From Apibacter sp. B3706 (GTDB lineage Bacteria; Bacteroidota; Bacteroidia; Flavobacteriales; Weeksellaceae), in the NCBI RefSeq assembly GCF_011082725.1, contig NZ_CP049715.1:868001-932000 (forward strand): 64,000 nt of DNA. Reading direction: 5' to 3'. This document shows positions 1-6,531 of this stretch, piece after piece; position 1 is the first letter of the stretch; the number at the start of each line of letters is the position of its first letter. The notes below the pieces were generated by a model, which had not been told where the DNA came from, made no database searches, and was given only the letters and a program-made list of their open reading frames with translations. A program made the position numbers and the translations under genes.

Positions 1-155
1 TATCAACCCCGCGTCCATTAACTAAAAAAGGAAAATACAAAGTAGAATTTGGAGACAAAGCAACCGATTATACGGCCGCTCCGGAAGACTTTGTGCTTGA
101 CACCGAAATAGAAGACCCCTTAAAAATATATCAAGAAGAATTATTAAAAAAATAA
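1..155 (+). CDS. Phage tail-fibre-like protein, C-terminal end (partial)
   Basis: This is the 3' end of a gene that begins before the window; the first full codon is at position 3 and the stop is TAA at 153-155. The roughly 50 visible residues carry YKVEFGDKATDYT followed by APEDF, the same end as the next gene. Motifs of the type G-x-KATD-[WY]-T-x-APED are common at the end of carbohydrate-binding-like modules in phage tail proteins, so the product is probably a tail fibre or baseplate-attached protein. It lies 6 bp before the next paralogue on the same strand. The function is inferred from this motif and from context. Confidence 0.75.
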   Translation, partial: STPRPLTKKGKYKVEFGDKATDYTAAPEDFVLDTEIEDPLKIYQEELLKK

Positions 156-161
156 AAAACT

Positions 162-1109
162 ATGAGCTTATTATACCTACCCGAATGGCTTAAAAAAGCC
201 AATGAAACCTTTAAACAAATAGGTAATAACATTAAAAAATTATATGAAACTCTTAACAATAAAGTAGATAAAGAAGCAGGAAAAGGCCTTTCAGAGCAAA
301 ACTTTACCAAACAAGAAAAAGACAAACTAAAAAGTCTTTCCAACAAATATTTAGGAACTTATGCTTCCTTTGAAGCCTTGTGTGCGGCTTATCCCGAAAC
401 CGAAACCAATGCACAAAAGTGGAACCCTTCCAAAGAAGGCGGGTTTTATGCCGATGTAGACGAAGGAAAAGGCAAAAAAGTATCTCGTTACATTTGGGAC
501 ACTAACGATTTTACATGGACTAAACAGGAAGGAACATCTACCGCTTTAACGGCATCCCAAATAAAGGAAATGTACGAGTCCAATGCAAATACCAATGCCT
601 TTACCGATAAAGAAAAACAAACGGTAAACACGGTAGAAAAAGATATCGAAAGTTTAAAAAACGTCAAAATTGGAACAAGAAATTTACTATATGCAGGAAA
701 ATCCGAAAAAGAAAAATTATTTGGATATATAGGTGATGACGGTAAAATAATGAACAATGAGCGAGATATTTATACTGATTTTATAGAGGTTAAAGACTAC
801 TTGAAAATAGTCGTGAAATGTTGGAGTAAGCCTTCAGGAGGACACCCTGTCATAGCTTTTTACGATAAAGATAAAAAATTTATCAAAAAAGAATATTTTA
901 ATGAAAATACTTATTACGAACTGATACTTGATATACCTGCTAATACCTTTTATTTACGAATATCGGCCCCGCGTCCATCAACTACAAACGGGAAATACAA
1001 AGTAGAATTTGGAGACAAAGCAACCGATTATACAGACGCACCGGAAGACTTTGTGCTTGATTTCCAAACAGAAGATCCACTAAATGTTTATCTAGAAGCC
1101 TTAAAATAA
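162..1109 (+). CDS. Phage tail-fibre-like protein, paralogue 2
   Basis: A 315-aa protein. Residues 1-60 are helical and polar and include LSEQNFTKQEKDKLKSL (43-59); a second similar segment, TASQIKEMYESNANTNAF, lies at about 130-147. Such N-terminal stretches recur in tail fibres and baseplate proteins. Residues 171-296 form a beta-rich module starting GTRNLLYAGK and ending VEFGDKATDYTDAPED, matching the modules of the flanking genes. The start ATG follows the upstream stop by 6 bp, so the paralogues form one transcription unit. Likely role: adsorption structure of a prophage. The assignment as tail fibre is inference; no receptor-binding domain can be named. Confidence 0.75.
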   Translation: MSLLYLPEWLKKANETFKQIGNNIKKLYETLNNKVDKEAGKGLSEQNFTKQEKDKLKSLSNKYLGTYASFEALCAAYPETETNAQKWNPSKEGGFYADVDEGKGKKVSRYIWDTNDFTWTKQEGTSTALTASQIKEMYESNANTNAFTDKEKQTVNTVEKDIESLKNVKIGTRNLLYAGKSEKEKLFGYIGDDGKIMNNERDIYTDFIEVKDYLKIVVKCWSKPSGGHPVIAFYDKDKKFIKKEYFNENTYYELILDIPANTFYLRISAPRPSTTNGKYKVEFGDKATDYTDAPEDFVLDFQTEDPLNVYLEALK

Positions 1110-1116
1110 TTAAAAG

Positions 1117-2013
1117 ATGAGCTTAATAAACCTAAAATCTTTCTGTCAACAAACTAATCAAACTTTTTCAGTAATAGCAAAGGATTATAAAAGATTCCGA
1201 ACACATGTCAATAGTATGTTTGAGTCCTTAACAATCGGAGGTCGAAATATTCTATGTGAAAAAAAATGTTTAGAGGAAAAACGTTTTGGTTATTTAGGTG
1301 AACAAGGAGAAATAATTACAGATGATAATTATATATATACTGATTATATACCGGTATATGATTATGAATATATTACAATAAAGTTATGGGGAGGTAGTAA
1401 TAGAAATTTTAGAGCTTCGTTATCTTATTATCAATCTAATAAAGAATATGCAGGCTCACGAACACTTCCTTCTGATTCATATTCAGTAAATACGTTTAAT
1501 ATACCCGGAGTGGCATATTTCGTAAGAATATCCGTTCCTCATCCTAGATTTCAAGTCAAGTACAAAGTAGAATTTGGAGATAAAGCAACCGATTATACTC
1601 CTGCCCTGGAAGATTACCCATACTTAAATCAAAAAATTTATGACAAAGAAACTCTCAACTGGAATTTTCATCCGAAAACTGACGTAATTTCTTTTTTAGC
1701 TGTAAAAGAAGGAGGCTTGGTTGTAATTACGGCAACAATATACATTAAAAACGCCGAAGAAAAAGAGGTAATAACCTTATTTAAAGTCCCGGAAGAATTG
1801 AAAGGCAAGACTGATGTAAACCAATTAATAAATGTCGTTCGGTTGAGTACAATCATGGGTAACAGAAGTACCCTCAGAGAGCTAGATTATTTCTGTGAGA
1901 ATGGTAGCGTAACTATTTCTAATACTAAATTCGAAGGAGTTAATGATTCCTTTAACGATTTCAAAGACAGTAAAGTACGAATAACTTTAACGTATCCCTG
2001 CTTAAAAATTTAG
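1117..2013 (+). CDS. Phage tail-fibre-like protein, paralogue 3 with unique C-terminus
   Basis: A 298-aa protein. The first 40 residues resemble the start of the previous gene (MSL, then a short helix). Residues 41-166 are the shared module, from GGRNILCEKK to VEFGDKATDYTPALED. Unlike the two upstream copies it has about 130 more residues with no counterpart there, rich in beta-strand-like segments, which could be the distal receptor-contact part. It starts 7 bp after the previous stop. The long spacer segment present in paralogue 2 (residues 40-170) is missing here, so the three genes look like rearranged versions of one modular protein. Confidence 0.72.
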   Translation: MSLINLKSFCQQTNQTFSVIAKDYKRFRTHVNSMFESLTIGGRNILCEKKCLEEKRFGYLGEQGEIITDDNYIYTDYIPVYDYEYITIKLWGGSNRNFRASLSYYQSNKEYAGSRTLPSDSYSVNTFNIPGVAYFVRISVPHPRFQVKYKVEFGDKATDYTPALEDYPYLNQKIYDKETLNWNFHPKTDVISFLAVKEGGLVVITATIYIKNAEEKEVITLFKVPEELKGKTDVNQLINVVRLSTIMGNRSTLRELDYFCENGSVTISNTKFEGVNDSFNDFKDSKVRITLTYPCLKI

Positions 2014-2051
2014 AGACAGCCCGTAAGTAATTGAGAGAAAATAAATATGAG

Positions 2052-2462
2052 ATGAAAGAAATAATAGATAAAATAATGTCTTTTGGCGATTGGTTTATAA
2101 CCAACGCTTTCAAAAAAGAATTTTTATTTCTGTTAGTCTGCGCCTTAATGCTCATCCCCGCCTATATATTCCACGATGAGTTGGAAGATAAAAAAAGAGA
2201 AAAGATAGAATGCGACAAAAACAGAGAAGAGGAAAAAGACGAGTATTATTTAGAACTGAAGAAAAAAGATGAAAAATACGATGAACTGGAAAAAAAGTAC
2301 ATAGAACAAAACCAAAAATGTTATGAGAAATGGGTGGAATACTTAGGCGAAACCAAAAAAGAATATCACCATATAACTAAAGATATTCAAGATAACGAAA
2401 AAATAATTAGAGAAGCAAACGAAGCTATTTTAAGACTAAAAAAACTAAAAAAAGAAAAATAG
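2052..2462 (+). CDS. Small membrane protein with coiled coil, prophage lysis region
   Basis: Product of 136 aa from the ATG at 2052; a TTG at 2031 would add seven residues but is less likely. One hydrophobic segment at about residues 15-34 is followed by a long charged coiled-coil tail (roughly 37-130, Lys/Glu rich). It sits directly before two more membrane-anchored proteins and the M15 peptidase, with 1-3 bp gaps. A holin-like or spanin-like job fits the position but nothing in the sequence proves it. I do not recognise a named family. Confidence 0.6.
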   Translation: MKEIIDKIMSFGDWFITNAFKKEFLFLLVCALMLIPAYIFHDELEDKKREKIECDKNREEEKDEYYLELKKKDEKYDELEKKYIEQNQKCYEKWVEYLGETKKEYHHITKDIQDNEKIIREANEAILRLKKLKKEK

Positions 2463-2463
2463 T

Positions 2464-2853
2464 ATGAAACTAAAATTTATCATATCGGCCCTTGTAGTAC
2501 TCCTTTTTTGTTATTTACTCAAGCCTTATCCTTTAGAGTATAAGACGCATCACAGAAATACAGAAAGCAAGAAAAACCGCTTTGCTGTTTCTGAGTTGCC
2601 GAATATCGATTCCATAAAAACCATAACAAGCAAAAACGTAACCAGCATCAAAGCGAAAAGGAAACAATTATTGAATACGGAGGAAAGAAAAAACAAGGTA
2701 CTGAACCAACTTAAAAATGAGTTGGCCTTTGCACAAAAAGAAATAGAAGAAGACAGTAAAAAGCAACAAGAAGCCGCCGAAGAAAATCTAGTAAAAAATC
2801 AAGACAAAGCCCATAAAAAAAGAACAAGAAAAAACAAAACATCAAAAAATTAG
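2464..2853 (+). CDS. Membrane-anchored basic protein, prophage lysis region
   Basis: A 129-aa protein that starts one base after the previous stop. Residues 5-20 (FIISALVVLLFCYLLK) form a signal anchor. The rest is highly charged, with a coiled-coil-like stretch at about 65-110 and a very basic tail. The arrangement (short anchor plus helical periplasmic part) is what Rz-type spanins show, and the endopeptidase gene follows 3 bp later. That role is a guess from context; no family is recognised. Confidence 0.55.
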   Translation: MKLKFIISALVVLLFCYLLKPYPLEYKTHHRNTESKKNRFAVSELPNIDSIKTITSKNVTSIKAKRKQLLNTEERKNKVLNQLKNELAFAQKEIEEDSKKQQEAAEENLVKNQDKAHKKRTRKNKTSKN

Positions 2854-2856
2854 AAT

Positions 2857-3297
2857 ATGAATAAATTCAGTAGCAGGAGTTATAAAAACTTAAAAGATAT
2901 ACATCCGGACCTGGTAACCGTAATGGTAGTGGCCATACAAAACAGTCCTTACGATTTCACCATAACTCAAGGGCTGCGGTCCACTCAAGAACAAAAAGAA
3001 CTTTTTGCACGGGGGAGAACCAAGGCGGGCAAAATTATAACCTATGCCGATGGAGAGAAAAACAAGTCCAACCATCAAGCAAAGGCCGATGGTTACGGCT
3101 ATGCGGTAGACTTATATCCTTATTACAATGGATCCGTACAAACAGGAGAAAAAGGAGAAGGACCGGAAGTACGAAAAAGATTAAAAGCCATAGCAGAACA
3201 CATAAAAAAAGCGGCCAAAGAATTAAAAATTACAGTAGAGTGGGGGGGCGATTGGAAGATGTGCGATGACCCTCATTTTGAGCTGAAAAAACCTTAA
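2857..3297 (+). CDS. M15-family peptidoglycan endopeptidase (phage endolysin)
   Basis: A 146-aa single-domain protein of the VanY/L-Ala-D-Glu peptidase type (Peptidase_M15_4). The zinc site is visible: SNHQ (His73), GYAVDLYP (Asp85) and DDPHFEL (His140), with Asp138 likely catalytic. GLRSTQEQKELFARG (39-53) is the usual segment before the first ligand. It would cut the stem peptide of peptidoglycan at the end of the lytic cycle. There is no signal peptide, so export needs a holin-like partner, consistent with the small membrane proteins on both sides. Length matches phage endolysins of this family. It lies 4 bp before the next gene. Confidence 0.88.
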   Translation: MNKFSSRSYKNLKDIHPDLVTVMVVAIQNSPYDFTITQGLRSTQEQKELFARGRTKAGKIITYADGEKNKSNHQAKADGYGYAVDLYPYYNGSVQTGEKGEGPEVRKRLKAIAEHIKKAAKELKITVEWGGDWKMCDDPHFELKKP

Positions 3298-3301
3298 ACC
3301 A

Positions 3302-3871
3302 ATGAAATCTAAAGAAAAATTCATATTTACCGTTGGAATGCTCGTGATGATATTTGCCGCCTGTTATACGTCTTATAAAGCCGGTAAAAGAAAAGTTATC
3401 ACTAAAACACAGCAAAAAGAAATTAAAGTTTCAGAAAAAAAGGTAAAAACTTACAAAAAAGAATATGACAGCCTACAGAAAGAATACGATAAGTTGGAGC
3501 AGGTAAAACAAGAAGTAAAAAAAATATACCTGAAAGGGAAAGAAAAAATTACGCTTATTACAGAAGAACGGATACAGCAATACAACGATACCCTTTGCCA
3601 AAAAGATGTCCAACAATTGAAAGAACAAGCGTATCAATGCGATAGTTTAGTAGACATCCAAAACATTCAATTAGAAAAAAACAAACACCAATTAAATTTG
3701 TCAAAACTAATTATCGATGAAAAAGACAAAGAAATAGGGATTTACAAGAATAAAAAAAGCAAAATAAACCCCGTTGGTATCGGTATTTTTGGAGGCTATG
3801 GCACCGACTTTAAAAACGGATGGACACCAACCGTTGGCGTTGGTATAAGCTATAATTTTATAAGGCTTTAA
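3302..3871 (+). CDS. Signal-anchored coiled-coil protein with C-terminal Gly-rich beta segment
   Basis: A 189-aa protein. Residues 7-25 form a membrane anchor, 35-155 a long Lys/Glu/Gln coiled coil, and the last 34 residues are Gly-rich and end in VGVGISYNFIRL. The last part looks like a beta-barrel strand end, as in outer-membrane proteins. Phage-borne proteins of Bacteroidota with this plan sit after the lysis enzyme and are spanin-like candidates that would link inner and outer membranes; this is inference from plan and position. It is the last gene of the rightward tail-lysis run. Confidence 0.58.
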   Translation: MKSKEKFIFTVGMLVMIFAACYTSYKAGKRKVITKTQQKEIKVSEKKVKTYKKEYDSLQKEYDKLEQVKQEVKKIYLKGKEKITLITEERIQQYNDTLCQKDVQQLKEQAYQCDSLVDIQNIQLEKNKHQLNLSKLIIDEKDKEIGIYKNKKSKINPVGIGIFGGYGTDFKNGWTPTVGVGISYNFIRL

Positions 3872-4098
3872 AAATTAATCAATAAAACGAAATAATTATA
3901 ACTTCTATTCATTTGTTTTTTTGTTAGATGGGCTTATTGAAACCAGTTATTTAAGCGTTTTAATAATATATAAACCATTAATTATATTAAAAACTATTTT
4001 AAAAAAATTATTTGATTATATTAGTACTACAACTTTAAATATTAAAAAAACAAATAAATATAATGTTATTTTATACTTATTTTATTTAGATAAATTTT

Positions 4099-4106
4099 TA
4101 TCTTTG
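4099..4106 (+). promoter_or_regulatory. Bacteroidota -7 box TATCTTTG
   Basis: TATCTTTG matches TAnnTTTG, 20 bp before the ATG at 4127. It gives the two small membrane genes their own promoter, separate from the late tail-lysis run, which is what a gene expressed in the prophage state would need. No clear TTTG -33 element is seen. Confidence 0.55.
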
Positions 4107-4126
4107 CATTACTTTTCAATTGTACT

Positions 4127-4420
4127 ATGAAAAATTATGTGCTAGATGGCGTAAAGTTTCAAATTGAATATCTGTTTGCTAATTTTGGAATAATTATAGC
4201 ATTATTTGTTGTAGGTTTTACAATAGGGTATCTTTTTAAAAAATATATTTCCGATAGTGATTTTAAAAAACAAATAAATTTAAGGATACAAGAAAAGGAT
4301 GAAACAATAATGGATTTGAGATATATTATTTATGATAAATTAAAAGAAGTTAAGGTTGAAAAGAAAGATTATTTATTTTTTAAAAGGTTAAAAGAATTTT
4401 TTAAAAAAATTAAAACATGA
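4127..4420 (+). CDS. Small membrane-anchored protein of unknown function
   Basis: A 97-aa protein. One transmembrane segment lies at about residues 18-40 (FGIIIALFVVGFTIGYLF) and the remainder is a charged cytoplasmic tail. Its stop overlaps the start of the next gene by 4 bp (ATGA), so the two are translationally coupled. The pair has its own -7 box and is more AT-rich than the tail genes upstream. Prophage genes in this position are often lysogenic-conversion or superinfection-exclusion genes, but no family is recognised and no function is claimed. Confidence 0.6.
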   Translation: MKNYVLDGVKFQIEYLFANFGIIIALFVVGFTIGYLFKKYISDSDFKKQINLRIQEKDETIMDLRYIIYDKLKEVKVEKKDYLFFKRLKEFFKKIKT

Positions 4421-4953
4421 ATATATTAATAACAATACTATCTTTAGCACTATTAGTGTATATGTTGCTCCATCAATATATAAAGCAAAAAAAGGAAGTG
4501 TTAATATTGAAATTAGCTTCCGATTATGATAAGATGGAACTTGCCTATATAAAAAATAAGAAAAATTTAGAAAAAGAAGACATTGAATTTTTAAAAATAT
4601 TTAAGAATATAGTTGTTAATCCTGAATTTCTAGACTTTAAAATAAAATTAATTATTTTTCTAAATTCTTTGGAAGATCAAGAGTATGCAAAAGATAAAAA
4701 GAATTTAAATGAAGTAATTAAAATTCAAAATAAAGAATTTTTAAAAGCTTATGATCAATTTAATGATACATCAAAAAAACTCACAATCTTAAGTACTTAT
4801 AGTCTTTCCGTTTTAATTTTTATTACTAAGCTTATTTTTAAATCCATGGTAAGAAATGGTTTTTCTAGTTTAAAGGTAAATTATAAAAAACATCTATCAG
4901 AAATTAAAGATGTTTTAAATAATAAAGATATTCTTCTCTCAAAATGTGAGTAA
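4417..4953 (+). CDS. Membrane-associated protein of unknown function, partner of the preceding gene
   Basis: A 178-aa protein. Residues 3-19 are a hydrophobic N-terminal anchor; the rest is helical and charged, with a less polar stretch at about 130-145 (LSVLIFITKLIFKSM). It is coupled to the upstream gene by a 4-bp overlap. Its last 56 codons are present again at 6302-6472, where they are cut off from any start. The gene lies tail-to-tail with a leftward integrase remnant at 4962-5012. No family is recognised. Confidence 0.62.
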   Translation: MNILITILSLALLVYMLLHQYIKQKKEVLILKLASDYDKMELAYIKNKKNLEKEDIEFLKIFKNIVVNPEFLDFKIKLIIFLNSLEDQEYAKDKKNLNEVIKIQNKEFLKAYDQFNDTSKKLTILSTYSLSVLIFITKLIFKSMVRNGFSSLKVNYKKHLSEIKDVLNNKDILLSKCE

Positions 4954-5012
4954 TTAATTTATCATTCTATCAATTTTTTCATATCATCAACCACTTTTTT
5001 ACCCATCATTTT
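4783..5012. repeat. 230-bp direct repeat, copy A
   Basis: Matches 6302-6531 (copy B) without gaps; my hand alignment finds about 21 mismatches in 230 positions, roughly 91 percent identity. It spans the 3' end of the 4417-4953 gene and the last 17 codons of an integrase on the opposite strand. The match stops abruptly at 5012, just before the DUF5131 gene region. Confidence 0.92.
4962..5012 (-). pseudogene. Integrase 3'-end remnant
   Basis: On the minus strand this encodes KMMGKKVVDDMKKLIE and a TGA stop, nearly identical to the C-terminus of the integrase at 6481-7611 (KMLGKKVVDDMKKLIE). Nothing of the rest of an integrase lies to its right; the sequence changes at 5013 into the DUF5131 cassette. 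It is a fossil of an integrase that once ended here. Confidence 0.85.
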
Positions 5013-5064
5013 CTTGGATAAAGATCTATTTATTTCTATCTTTATAAGAGATAACTTACTTAAG

Positions 5065-5826
5065 ATGAAAACAAAAATAGAATGGACAGAGGCAACATGG
5101 AATCCTTCAACAGGTTGTAATAAAATAACAGCAGGTTGTAAATTTTGCTATGCTGAGGTAATGGCAAAAAGGTTACAAGCAATGGGAACTCCGGGATATG
5201 AAAATGGATTTGAATTTACTTTAATGCCTGAACGGTTAGAATTACCAAAAAAAATAAAGAAACCAACAAAATTTTTTGTGAACTCTATGAGTGACCTTTT
5301 CCATGAAAAAATGCCATTTCACTTTTTAGATAAAATTTTTAACACTATACGTGAAACACCTCAGCACCAATACCAAATTTTAACTAAAAGAGAAAATATA
5401 TTAAAACAATATTTTGAAAATAGAACAATTCCTGATAATGTATGGCTTGGAGTAACAGTAGAAGACGCAAAAACTAAATATAGGATTGATATTTTAAGAA
5501 AAATTCCTGCTAAAATTAAATTTTTATCTATAGAGCCTCTTATAGGCTCTGTTGGTAAATTAGATTTAACAAATATTGATTGGGTTATTGTTGGTGGCGA
5601 AAGTGGAAACAAAGCAAGACCTATGAATCCTGAATGGGCAGAAAAAATCCTAACACAATGTAAAGAACAGGGTGTAGCATTCTTTTTTAAACAATGGGGA
5701 ACTTGGGGAGAGGATGGAATAAAGAGAAATAAAAAGATTAATGGCAGTTTACTCTCTGGAAAAGAGTGGAAAGAAATGCCTGAAATTTCCAAAAAATTTG
5801 AAAAGAAATCATTAACATTAATATAA
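5065..5826 (+). CDS. Gp37/Gp68-family (DUF5131) three-cysteine protein
   Basis: A 253-aa protein from the ATG at 5065; a TTG at 5014 would add 17 residues that do not look like the family start, which normally opens near I-E-W-T-x-x-T-W-N-P. Three cysteines lie as C18-x6-C25-x2-C28, a radical-SAM-like cluster motif. The family (phage Gp37/Gp68, PF07505) occurs in phages and in accessory islands, often next to a three-Cys-motif partner gene (TcmP); no such partner is present here. The biochemical role is not firmly known. The gene sits alone between two 230-bp repeats and has a terminator at 5969-6005, so it looks like a cargo cassette. Confidence 0.85.
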   Translation: MKTKIEWTEATWNPSTGCNKITAGCKFCYAEVMAKRLQAMGTPGYENGFEFTLMPERLELPKKIKKPTKFFVNSMSDLFHEKMPFHFLDKIFNTIRETPQHQYQILTKRENILKQYFENRTIPDNVWLGVTVEDAKTKYRIDILRKIPAKIKFLSIEPLIGSVGKLDLTNIDWVIVGGESGNKARPMNPEWAEKILTQCKEQGVAFFFKQWGTWGEDGIKRNKKINGSLLSGKEWKEMPEISKKFEKKSLTLI

Positions 5827-6301
5827 GTTTTTAAATCATTCTAAATTATTTAATTTCAGAGTGATTTTTTATATTCTAGAGTAAAAATTTTTGTAAGAAA
5901 GAAGAATTATTTATACATTTATGATATGAGTTTATTTGAAGTATAAATAATTTTTATTCTTCTTAATTAAAAAAAGCCTAATTTCAATAATTTAGGCTTT
6001 TTTTTATGATGTTATAAAAGAAGTTTTCTACTAATTCTTAATATTTTTATTAAAGATTATTTTGAAAAATTTAGCGCTACAACTTTAACAAATATATATA
6101 TATTATTAAATAAAAATGACTAATACTTTAAATAACTAATTTGTTGTTTAACGAAAAATACAATTATCTTAAATAAGCAGGTTTAATTTTAAAAAAAACA
6201 TCTGTTTATTAAATAACTTAGTTTGTTCTTTGAATAAGATTTTATTATAAAATCAAAATTTCGATAATATTTTCTTTTATGGAATCTAGATTTTTTAACT
6301 T
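5827..6301. other. Gene-free stretch between DUF5131 gene and repeat copy B
   Basis: Very AT-rich. It holds an imperfect inverted repeat (arms near 5898-5916 and 5941-5964), the terminator at 5969-6005, and then about 300 bp with no open frame of note. A 17-nt stretch near 6070 (TAGCGCTACAACTTTAA) resembles one near 4020 (TAGTACTACAACTTTAA), upstream of the small membrane pair, so part of this region may be a decayed copy of that upstream region. Confidence 0.6.
5969..6005 (+). terminator. Rho-independent terminator after DUF5131 gene
   Basis: Arms AAAAAAAGCCTAA and TTAGGCTTTTTTT flank a 10-nt loop, followed by a T run. It lies about 140 bp after the DUF5131 stop. Confidence 0.8.
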
Positions 6302-6472
6302 ACAATCTTAAGTACTTATAGTCTTTCCGTTTTAATTTTTATTAGTAAACTTTTTTTTAAATTCCTGGTTAGAAATGGTTTTTCCAGTCTAAAGGTGAAT
6401 TATAAAAAAATAATATCAGAAATTAAAAATGTTTTGAATAATAAAGATGTTCTTCTTCCAAAATTTGAGTAA
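6302..6472 (+). pseudogene. 3' fragment of the small membrane gene (copy of 4417-4953)
   Basis: In frame it gives LSTYSLSVLIFISKLFFK and continues to a TAA at 6470-6472, matching the last 56 codons of the 4417-4953 product with substitutions. No start codon or upstream part of the gene is present to the left of 6302. It is a truncated duplicate, not an expressed gene. Confidence 0.88.
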
Positions 6473-6531
6473 TTAATTTATCACTCTATCAATTTTTTCA
6501 TATCATCAACCACTTTTTTACCCAACATTTT
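6302..6531. repeat. 230-bp direct repeat, copy B
   Basis: Second copy of 4783-5012, at a constant offset of 1519 bp. Here the integrase part is continuous with a full-length integrase gene, so copy B is the parental arrangement on the right side, while copy A is parental on the left side (complete membrane gene). Confidence 0.92.

Noticed and set aside
3921-4130. 69-aa open frame starting with TTG
   Set aside because: It overlaps the start and promoter of the 4127 gene, has low-complexity content and no ribosome-binding signal.
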